This document shows, in pieces, positions 1 to 5,025 of a DNA stretch of 5,025 bases; positions within the stretch are counted from its first letter, which is position 1; each line of letters opens with the position of its first letter. The notes under the pieces are model-generated. The model had not been told where the DNA came from. It ran no database searches and was given only the letters and a program-made list of their open reading frames with translations. The DNA is from an uncultured Methanomicrobiales archaeon (GTDB lineage: Archaea > Thermoplasmatota > Thermoplasmata > Methanomassiliicoccales > Methanomethylophilaceae). The DNA lies in the NCBI GenBank assembly GCA_937892275.1, contig CALAVG010000017.1, positions 1 to 5,025 on the forward strand, in the 5' to 3' direction. The translations under genes were made by a program, and so were the position numbers.

Positions 1-80
1 ATTAAATTAAATTAATTAAGTATAAAATTAATTAAAGTATTTTAGTTATCAGCTTAATTAATTTAGATCAAATAAACTGA
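1..80. repeat. AT-rich intergenic block with repeated TTAATTAA units
   Basis: Only 10 of these 80 bases are G or C, in sharp contrast to the genes beside it. The palindrome TTAATTAA occurs three times (12-19, 28-35, 54-61). A longer near-direct repeat, ATTAATTAAGTAT at 11-23 and ATTAATTAAAGTAT at 27-40, differs by one inserted A. The left end is a run of ATTAA units. It lies just beyond the stop codon of the minus-strand TPR gene, so its T-rich stretches on that strand could act as an archaeal oligo-T terminator. It could equally hold the promoter of a gene outside the window: a minus-strand TATA-like TTTTATAC falls at 21-28. No coding frame is visible here. Confidence 0.6.
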
Positions 81-84
81 TCAG
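77..84. other. 8-base palindrome over the TPR stop codon
   Basis: CTGATCAG is a perfect palindrome that contains the TGA stop (minus strand, 83-81) of the TPR gene. It sits at the junction between normal-G+C coding sequence and the AT-rich block. It is too short and loopless to be a stable hairpin, so a termination role is only a guess. Confidence 0.25.
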
Positions 85-992
85 AAACGATCGTTGCCCT
101 GGTTGATCAGATAGTCTTTTGCACCGTGCACACCCATGGTAACCGCCTTCATGAGATGGGCCTCGGCCTCTTGGACCTTGCCTCTGCTCATCAGTGCGGA
201 AGCGGCGTCCTGATGCATCTTGACCAGTACGTCCTGGTCCTCAAGCTTGTTTATCCTGGCCATCTCCTCGAGCAGCTTGATTGCGAGTTCCACATCCGCC
301 AGGTACATGTCATCCAATCCGAGGTCGGATTCGCACTGCGATCTTGCGATGATTGGGACTACGACCTCCTCCATGTTCTCGATCTCCCTGGATTCGGAGA
401 GCATGGTGCCTATGGTGATGGCCTCGGAATACTGTTCCATCGCTGTACGGAGATCCCCCTGGGCAAGAAGACACTCTCCAAGCAGGGTGTAGAGCTCCAT
501 CTTGCGGTTCCCGGACCACTTGTCAACGGACCTCTCGAGTATGTCGATACCTTTCCTTATGAACTTCTCGGCATCCTCGGGGTATTCGGATTCCATCAGG
601 TTCTGAGCGGATTCGATGCACATCCTGATGATACCGGCCTTGTCGAAGTGGTTGGAATCTGTCCTCAGTTTATCCAATCTGGTGAGGGCGTAGGAGTATT
701 CCTCGATTATCTCCGAACGCTGTTCGAACAGGATAGCACCCATGGTGGCATGGTCCTTCACATAGGTTCCCGCATCTATCTCCGTCCCCTGGGATTCGAG
801 CTCCTCGATCATCTCGGAAGCTGAACTCAGATCCTCCATGGCGGATGTGAGATAACCCATCATGTACAGGACGCATCCTCTGTTGACATACGCTTCCACG
901 AGTTCCGGCGAGGTACCATTGGCCTCCAGCATGTTGACGGTCGAATTGTACTCGTCCAGCGCCCTTTCCAGATGAATATCGGAAGCATCCAT
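81..992 (-). CDS. TPR-repeat protein of unknown function
   Basis: This encodes a 303-residue, almost entirely helical, acidic protein with no signal peptide or membrane segment, so it is probably cytoplasmic. Helix pairs spaced like tetratricopeptide repeats can be seen at about residues 34-66, 78-108, 122-155, 165-198 (the clearest, with LLGECLLAQGDLRTAMEQY), 214-245 and 255-287 (with A-x-A-L-x-x-R-G-K-x-x-E-A-E). TPR arrays are protein-interaction scaffolds. No catalytic domain is attached and the partner cannot be named from sequence. The start at 992 is supported by a GAGGAC ribosome-binding site six bases upstream (998-1003) and a TATA-like box at 1025-1031. It is transcribed divergently from the kinase operon and its only leftward neighbour in view is the AT-rich block. 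The fold class is fairly sure and the function is unknown. Confidence 0.9.
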   Translation of the reverse strand: MDASDIHLERALDEYNSTVNMLEANGTSPELVEAYVNRGCVLYMMGYLTSAMEDLSSASEMIEELESQGTEIDAGTYVKDHATMGAILFEQRSEIIEEYSYALTRLDKLRTDSNHFDKAGIIRMCIESAQNLMESEYPEDAEKFIRKGIDILERSVDKWSGNRKMELYTLLGECLLAQGDLRTAMEQYSEAITIGTMLSESREIENMEEVVVPIIARSQCESDLGLDDMYLADVELAIKLLEEMARINKLEDQDVLVKMHQDAASALMSRGKVQEAEAHLMKAVTMGVHGAKDYLINQGNDRF

Positions 993-997
993 GAAGT

Positions 998-1003
998 GTC
1001 CTC
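998..1003 (-). promoter_or_regulatory. Ribosome-binding site of the TPR gene
   Basis: Read on the minus strand this is GAGGAC within TCAGAGGACACTTC, ending six bases before the ATG at 992. It is a good Shine-Dalgarno match and decides the start in favour of this ATG. Confidence 0.65.
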
Positions 1004-1024
1004 TGATGACAGATAGTGGTCTCG

Positions 1025-1031
1025 TATAAAA
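1025..1031 (-). promoter_or_regulatory. Archaeal TATA-like box for the TPR gene
   Basis: On the minus strand the sequence reads CCTTTTATACG, with TTTTATA as the core. Its centre is about 36 bases before the start codon. Initiation about 25 bases downstream would give a leader of roughly 10-12 bases, so the transcript would begin close to the upstream edge of the Shine-Dalgarno sequence. No clear purine-rich BRE precedes it. Confidence 0.5.
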
Positions 1032-1050
1032 GGTTGAGATGAGGATTACG

Positions 1051-1073
1051 CAGAGTATCAGGTATTCAGAGTA
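1051..1073. repeat. Direct repeat CAGAGTA in the divergent promoter region
   Basis: CAGAGTA occurs at 1051-1057 and 1067-1073, 16 bases apart start to start, between the two divergent promoters. The spacing and location would suit a regulator operator, but a 7-base repeat in 123 bases can also arise by chance. Confidence 0.2.
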
Positions 1074-1084
1074 GATAGGATGTC

Positions 1085-1091
1085 TTTTTTA
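1085..1091 (+). promoter_or_regulatory. Possible TATA-like box for the kinase operon
   Basis: TTTTTTA lies about 28 bases before the ATG at 1116, the expected distance for a leaderless or near-leaderless archaeal transcript. No convincing Shine-Dalgarno sequence precedes that ATG (only a G-rich GACGGGG), which fits leaderless initiation. The box is a poor match to the consensus TTTATATA, so this is tentative. Confidence 0.35.
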
Positions 1092-1115
1092 GCAGTCATG
1101 TGATAGACGGGGCCG

Positions 1116-2459
1116 ATGACTCACGGAAGAATGTTAGCGGTACATGACATATCATGTGTCGGAAGATGCTCCCTTACAACCGCCCTGCCCATAATATCAT
1201 CATTGGGTATAGAGTGCTCAGTGCTCCCTACGGCGGTGCTTTCCACCCATACTGGCGGATTCAAGGGATTCACGTACCGCGACCTGACCGAGGACATAGT
1301 GCCCATCAAGGAGCACTGGAAGTCGTTGGGACTGACTTATGACGCATTCTACACAGGTTTCCTCGGTTCTTTCGAGCAGATCGACCTCGTGGGTTCACTG
1401 ATAGAGGGGCTGTCCAATGAGAGGACCACTGTCTATGTCGATCCGGTCATGGGCGACAACGGCAATCTGTACACCGTATTCGATTCGGACTTCCCCAAAG
1501 GTATGAGGAGGCTCTGCGAGAAGGCGGATGTGCTCATGCCCAACCTGACAGAGCTGTGCTTCATGCTGGACATGGAGTACAAGTCGGGACCTTACACCTG
1601 GGATTACATCGATTCCGTCCTAAAGGCGGCTGAGGTTTTCGGTCTGAAGAAGATCGTCATCACCGGTGTCAGCTTCGAGGCCGGAAAGGTAGGTGCAGTC
1701 TTCAAGGATTACGAGTCCTGTGAGAAGGGACAGGTCATGAGGGATGTCATCGAAGGATACTACCACGGTACCGGCGACGTCTTCGGATCCGCTCTGGTCG
1801 GTGCATTGGAGTCAGGTATCTGCCTGAAGGATTCTGTCCGTCTCGCTGTAGATTTCACGGTCAAATCCATCATCAGGACATACGAATCCGGCGCCGACGT
1901 CAGATACGGTGTCGACTTCGAATTGGGGCTCGGAGAGTATGTCAGGTACGTCGACGCCCTGAAGAAGGGAATAGGTCTGCACGACGTTAGTTCCCACCTG
2001 GAGATCTCATTGGCATCGGGTCTCGCAGCCAAAATCTGGTCCGAAGGCTACAAGGACATCATCCCCAAGGAACAGATCGAATACATGGTAGACAAATTCC
2101 AGAGCAGCGATGCCATTCAGAGGGCCATCGATGACGGTTACGTGTATTGTCTCATCAGAGCCGGCGATCTCGACATCGGATACCTTGGTTACCATATGGA
2201 AGCTGACAGGATGTTCCTCTCCAAGCTCTACGTCGACGGAGAGCACCGCGGAATGGGTGTGGCATCGAAGTGCTTCCAACTGCTGAAGGACAGATGCAGG
2301 GAGAAGGGTCTTCACAAGATCTATCTCACAGTCAAGAGGGACAACTACAGGGCCATCAACGCATACAAGGCGAACGGTTTCGTCATCATAGACCAGGCGG
2401 ACACCCCCATCGGCAACGGTTTCGAGATGAACGATTACATACTGGAAGCGTCTTTCTGA
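1116..2459 (+). CDS. Pyridoxal/pyridoxamine kinase fused to GNAT acetyltransferase
   Basis: The 447 residues hold two domains. Residues 1-285 are a full-length PdxK/PdxY-type kinase of the ribokinase fold, which phosphorylates pyridoxal, pyridoxamine or pyridoxine with ATP in B6 salvage. Visible motifs are HDISCVGRCS (10-19), STHTGGF (43-49), DPVMGD (109-114), PNLTE (142-146) and the anion-hole GTGD (218-221) with the expected catalytic Asp221. Residues about 290-447 are a GNAT N-acetyltransferase using acetyl-CoA. They include EGYKDIIPKEQ (310-320), motif A HRGMGVA (377-383) with its pyrophosphate-binding loop, and N410-x2-A-I-x2-Y417-x3-G421-F422. The acetyl acceptor is unknown. Both domains look intact, with no stop or frame break between them. 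ATG 1116 is chosen as the first in-frame start. ATG 1134 (Met6) is a real alternative, because it sits where standalone kinases of the family begin. This is the first gene of the operon. Confidence 0.93.
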   Translation: MTHGRMLAVHDISCVGRCSLTTALPIISSLGIECSVLPTAVLSTHTGGFKGFTYRDLTEDIVPIKEHWKSLGLTYDAFYTGFLGSFEQIDLVGSLIEGLSNERTTVYVDPVMGDNGNLYTVFDSDFPKGMRRLCEKADVLMPNLTELCFMLDMEYKSGPYTWDYIDSVLKAAEVFGLKKIVITGVSFEAGKVGAVFKDYESCEKGQVMRDVIEGYYHGTGDVFGSALVGALESGICLKDSVRLAVDFTVKSIIRTYESGADVRYGVDFELGLGEYVRYVDALKKGIGLHDVSSHLEISLASGLAAKIWSEGYKDIIPKEQIEYMVDKFQSSDAIQRAIDDGYVYCLIRAGDLDIGYLGYHMEADRMFLSKLYVDGEHRGMGVASKCFQLLKDRCREKGLHKIYLTVKRDNYRAINAYKANGFVIIDQADTPIGNGFEMNDYILEASF

Positions 2460-2466
2460 CCCCGTT

Positions 2467-4161
2467 ATGTTCATACCGACCACCAAAGAGGAGGTTATCG
2501 CACGCGGCTGGGATGCCCTGGACGTCATCATCGTCTCAGGAGACACCTACACCGACAACTCCTACAATGGTTCGGCCCTGATCGGCCATTGGCTGATCAA
2601 GAACGGATTCAGAGTAGGCATCATAGCCCAGCCCAGGACGGATTCCGGCGATGATATCACCCGTCTCGGTATGCCCGAATTATTCTGGTCAGTATCCGCC
2701 GGATGCGTTGACTCGATGGTGGCCAACTACACGGCTGTGAACAAGTTCAGGAAGGAGGATGACTTCACTCCCGGCGGAGTGAACAACAGACGTCCCGACA
2801 GGGCATGCATAGCATACACAAACCTGATCAAGAAGTTCGCCAAAGGCAAACCCATCATACTCGGCGGTGTCGAGGCGAGCCTCAGGAGGATCGCACATTA
2901 CGATTACTGGTCCGATTCCGTCAGGAGATCCATCCTCTATGATTCCAAGGCCGATGCTATCACATACGGCATGTCGGAGCTCAGCAACCTTCGTATCGCC
3001 CAGTGCATGAGGGACGGTATGCCTTGGAAGGATACCGACGGCATCTGCTATGCATCCAACGAGGTCCCCGAGGGGTATCTGACCATGCCGTCCTATGAGG
3101 ATTGTCTGCATGACAACGCAGCGTTCATGGAGGCCTTCAGGATCTTCCGCGACAACTGCGATCCGATAACCGCGAAGGGACTGGTCCAGAAGCACGGGGA
3201 CAGATATCTCGTGCAGAACAGACCCTCGAGACTCCTCACCGAGGATGAGCTGGATTCCGTCTACGAGATGGATTTCGAGAACGAGGTGCACCCTTACTAT
3301 CTCAAGGACGGGCCTGTGAAGGCCATGGACACCATCAGGAACTCAATAACTACCCACAGAGGATGCTACGGAGATTGCTCATTCTGCGCTATCGCCGTCC
3401 ACCAGGGAAGGGCCGTAGTATCGCGTTCAGAGGAGTCCGTGATGAGAGAGGTCAAGGGATTCGCATCCAAACCCGGATTCAACGGTATAATCAGGGATGT
3501 AGGCGGACCGACTGCGAACATGTACGGCATAGAATGCCGCCAGAAGCTCAAGATCGGTGCCTGCAGGGACAAATCCTGCCTGGGCGACCGTCCGTGCCCC
3601 CAGCTGTGCATAGATCATAGTCGCCAGATCGGTCTGCTGAACAGGATTAGGAACGTGCCCGGAGTAAGGAAGGTCTTCGTCAGTTCCGGTATCAGATACG
3701 ACATGATCCTCGCCGACAGGAAAAGAGGCGACGATTACCTCGAGACCCTGATCAGGCATCATGTATCCGGTCAGATGAAGATCGCTCCGGAGCACATCAA
3801 CAGGAAAGTTTTGAAGATAATGGGGAAACCCGGCCCTGAGAAGCTCCTCGAGTTCAAGGATAAGTTCGATTCCTGTGCTGCCAAATGCGATAAGGAACTG
3901 TTCCTGACCTACTACTTCATCGCCGCACATCCAGGATGCAGGGACGAGGATATGCGCGAACTGTCCAGGTTCTGCCACAACAGGCTGAAGACCAATCCGG
4001 AGCAGGTCCAGATATTCACACCCACGCCGCTTACAGTATCCACCGCGATTTACCACACAGGAACCGATCCAGAAGGTCACAACGTATGCTGCGAGCGCAG
4101 CATCCAGGGCAAGCGCAGACAGAAGAAACTGATAGTCGGAGGCAAGGATGCGCTCGATTGA
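2467..4161 (+). CDS. ygiQ: YgiQ-family (UPF0313) radical SAM protein
   Basis: This 564-residue protein belongs to the YgiQ family of radical SAM enzymes, whose reaction is not established. The N-terminal part has the family's FIPTTKEE...GWDALD (2-19), a nucleotide- or cobalamin-domain-like region (SGDTYTD, GFRVGIIAQP at 47-56) and GGVEASLRR (133-141). The radical SAM motif C-x3-C-x2-C is Cys300/304/307, which would bind a [4Fe-4S] cluster and SAM. DVGGPTANMYG (344-354), SSGIRYD (406-412), KIAPEH (438-443) and FTPTPLTVST (517-526) are further family signatures. A second cysteine group (357, 366, 371, 377, 381) may hold another metal site. It is shorter than the roughly 740-residue Escherichia coli protein because the C-terminal extension is missing. 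It starts 7 bases after the kinase-GNAT stop without a clear Shine-Dalgarno sequence. Conserved residues begin right at this ATG and no upstream in-frame start exists, so the start is firm. Confidence 0.96.
   Translation: MFIPTTKEEVIARGWDALDVIIVSGDTYTDNSYNGSALIGHWLIKNGFRVGIIAQPRTDSGDDITRLGMPELFWSVSAGCVDSMVANYTAVNKFRKEDDFTPGGVNNRRPDRACIAYTNLIKKFAKGKPIILGGVEASLRRIAHYDYWSDSVRRSILYDSKADAITYGMSELSNLRIAQCMRDGMPWKDTDGICYASNEVPEGYLTMPSYEDCLHDNAAFMEAFRIFRDNCDPITAKGLVQKHGDRYLVQNRPSRLLTEDELDSVYEMDFENEVHPYYLKDGPVKAMDTIRNSITTHRGCYGDCSFCAIAVHQGRAVVSRSEESVMREVKGFASKPGFNGIIRDVGGPTANMYGIECRQKLKIGACRDKSCLGDRPCPQLCIDHSRQIGLLNRIRNVPGVRKVFVSSGIRYDMILADRKRGDDYLETLIRHHVSGQMKIAPEHINRKVLKIMGKPGPEKLLEFKDKFDSCAAKCDKELFLTYYFIAAHPGCRDEDMRELSRFCHNRLKTNPEQVQIFTPTPLTVSTAIYHTGTDPEGHNVCCERSIQGKRRQKKLIVGGKDALD
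4138..4142 (+). promoter_or_regulatory. Ribosome-binding site of the metallopeptidase gene
   Basis: GGAGG lies inside the last codons of the YgiQ gene, five bases before the ATG at 4148. It fixes that start and explains how the overlapping gene is translated from a shared transcript. Confidence 0.75.
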
Positions 4162-4828
4162 CATCACCGACAGGATCCGTGCGCTTTCCGTCTATCCCTA
4201 TGACGATTACAAGGTCGTTCTCAAGCCGAAGATGCATCTGTACTATGCCTATCGCATCACGGACACCGGCATCGAGATCGAGCTATCGGATTATCTCGCA
4301 GATGCCCCTATCAGCGTCCTCAACGACGAATGTGCAGCGATAGTCAAATGGTCCATGGGGAAGAGGTACGTTCAACCCCCATCACTGACGGAATATCTCC
4401 GCACCTCGGATTTCATCGTCAAGAGCAGGCCTACGTATCTCAAAAGGTGCAGGTCTCTGACCATGACGCAGCAGGGCAGATGCAAGAATCTGATCGATTC
4501 CGTTGAAAGACTCATGGAATCCGGCCTTGTCACCGATGACGATATACGTAACTCGTACTACTCCTGGGCGGAACACATGGCCAAATACAAGTTCGGCCAG
4601 TGCAACCAGACCTTCCGTGTGGTATCGGTCAATCCCATACTGGACGATGACAGGGTTCCGGACGAAGTGGTGGACTATGTCATCTACCACGAGACATTGC
4701 ATCTCCGCCAGGATATGTCCAAAACAAGACGTCCCCACAACGCACAGTTCCGCGCATGGGAGCACATGTTCCCCAATTACGACGGAATGGAGAACTATCT
4801 GAAGAACATCTATTCAGTTCTCAGATGA
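4148..4828 (+). CDS. SprT/YgjP/M48-like zinc metallopeptidase
   Basis: A 226-residue protein without signal peptide or membrane segment. The C-terminal part carries the zincin motif HETLH (181-185): His181 and His185 are the expected zinc ligands and Glu182 the general base. A third ligand is probably His197, in RRPHNAQF (195-201), followed by the conserved-looking W204-E205 and FPNYDGMENYLK. The stretch before it (YSWAEHMAKYKFGQCN at 138-153, then VNPILDDDRVP) matches the usual layout of small SprT/YgjP-like predicted peptidases. The N-terminal 110 residues have no motif I recognise. The gene starts inside the YgiQ gene (14-base overlap) and has a strong Shine-Dalgarno sequence, so the two are very likely translated from one message. 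The substrate is unknown. Its last 15 bases overlap a minus-strand reading frame that ends at 4814. Confidence 0.88.
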   Translation: MRSIDITDRIRALSVYPYDDYKVVLKPKMHLYYAYRITDTGIEIELSDYLADAPISVLNDECAAIVKWSMGKRYVQPPSLTEYLRTSDFIVKSRPTYLKRCRSLTMTQQGRCKNLIDSVERLMESGLVTDDDIRNSYYSWAEHMAKYKFGQCNQTFRVVSVNPILDDDRVPDEVVDYVIYHETLHLRQDMSKTRRPHNAQFRAWEHMFPNYDGMENYLKNIYSVLR

Positions 4829-4966
4829 TTTGCGGATGGGCTCGTCCGATTCCAGTTTCGCCAGGGCTTTCCTGACCCTCGGAGGTATGTGCTCGGCGAT
4901 CCTGTCCGAATATCTGTTGTGCATCGTGTTGTTGATGAACAGGAACGATATGAACACCAGAGTCAA
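4814..4966 (-). CDS. Small ORF or displaced C-terminal end: membrane segment plus basic tail
   Basis: This minus-strand frame has no long ATG-started reading frame, but its translation looks like real protein. A hydrophobic stretch (TLVFISFLFINN) is followed by MHNRYSDRIAEHIPPRVRK and a charged tail ending RKSSEN before TGA at 4816-4814. From a TTG start at 4966 it would be 50 residues; from ATG at 4924 only 36. The frame is open up to a TAA at 4981-4979. The TTG overlaps the TGA of the upstream frame as TTGA, the pattern of translationally coupled genes. No Shine-Dalgarno sequence precedes either start, which favours the other reading: this is the C-terminal part of the same gene after a one-base frameshift. 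I do not recognise the family. Its 3' end overlaps the metallopeptidase gene tail to tail by 15 bases. Confidence 0.5.
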   Translation of the reverse strand: MTLVFISFLFINNTMHNRYSDRIAEHIPPRVRKALAKLESDEPIRKSSEN

Positions 4967-5025
4967 TTCGATATGAGCTTAGTGACCAGCGTGTTGGTAT
5001 CGATCTTGCTTGAGAAGTGACCATA
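4963..5025 (-). CDS. C-terminal end of a gene entering from the right edge (partial)
   Basis: Reading leftward from the window edge, the frame gives YGHFSSKIDTNTLVTKLISN and then TGA at 4965-4963. Codon choice and amino-acid make-up look like the neighbouring genes, whereas the two alternative frames here read less naturally. Only 20 residues are visible, too few to name a family. The gene either ends here and is coupled to the next frame through TTGA, or it continues in the frame ending at 4814 with one base missing. In the joined version the residues around the junction (LVTKLISN then TLVFISFLF) would form one near-C-terminal membrane segment followed by a basic cytoplasmic-type tail. Confidence 0.4.
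   Translation of the reverse strand, partial: YGHFSSKIDTNTLVTKLISN

Noticed and set aside
11..40. CRISPR-like or insertion-end repeats in the AT-rich block
   Set aside because: The repeats are only 13-14 bases, very low in complexity and without regular spacers, and no transposase or cas gene is nearby.
126..824. Long plus-strand open frame opposite the TPR gene
   Set aside because: It is a shadow. The minus strand has a Shine-Dalgarno sequence, a TATA-like box and coherent TPR helices, while this translation is rich in His, Cys and Gly with no domain pattern.
2007..2546. Minus-strand open frame opposite the GNAT domain
   Set aside because: It lies antisense to clearly conserved GNAT motifs, shows no recognisable protein features and spans two plus-strand genes.
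2689..3291. Minus-strand open frame opposite the YgiQ N-terminal half
   Set aside because: It is antisense to conserved YgiQ sequence, and such frames are common where codon use is biased. No motif or ribosome-binding site was seen.
3427..4167. 246-residue minus-strand open frame opposite the radical SAM domain
   Set aside because: It is antisense to the strongest conserved part of YgiQ. Its product lacks any domain logic.
4963..4978. Programmed -1 ribosomal frameshift on the minus strand
   Set aside because: The shift would have to occur within this short stretch, and it contains no slippery X-XXY-YYZ heptamer.
4821..5024. 67-residue ATG-started minus-strand frame at the right edge
   Set aside because: Its translation is low in structure and rich in Ser, Gln, His and Arg. 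The other two minus-strand frames in the same stretch read much more like protein (a membrane segment and basic tail, and the edge-spanning end), so this one is probably a shadow.

Overview
The window is about 5 kb of archaeal-looking chromosome. It has moderate G+C in the genes and one extremely AT-rich block (10 G/C in 80 bases) at the left end. The archaeal reading rests on TATA-like boxes about 25-30 bases before start codons, heavy AGG/AGA arginine codon use, very tight gene packing and an exclusive use of TGA as stop codon. A Thermoplasmata methanogen of the Methanomassiliicoccales type would fit, but that is inference and no marker gene here proves it.

Layout: bases 1-80 are an AT-rich intergenic block with repeated TTAATTAA units. 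A minus-strand gene (81-992) encodes a soluble TPR-repeat protein. A 123-base divergent intergenic region (993-1115) carries plausible promoters for both directions. Rightward from it runs a compact three-gene operon: a pyridoxal/pyridoxamine kinase fused to a C-terminal GNAT N-acetyltransferase (1116-2459), a YgiQ-family radical SAM protein (2467-4161, 7-base gap) and a SprT/YgjP/M48-like zinc metallopeptidase (4148-4828, overlapping by 14 bases). The right edge holds minus-strand coding sequence converging on the operon. One reading frame enters from beyond the window and stops at 4963, and a second, one frame over, runs to 4814. They share a TTGA overlap, so this is either two translationally coupled genes or one gene split by a one-base frameshift.

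How the genes work together: the spacing implies co-transcription of the kinase-GNAT, the YgiQ protein and the metallopeptidase. No shared pathway is evident. The kinase half would make phosphorylated B6 vitamers, the acetyltransferase half has an unknown acceptor, YgiQ's reaction is not established, and the peptidase substrate is unknown. The points most worth following up are the kinase-GNAT fusion and the frame break on the right-hand minus strand. I saw no mobile element, CRISPR array, tRNA or rRNA.
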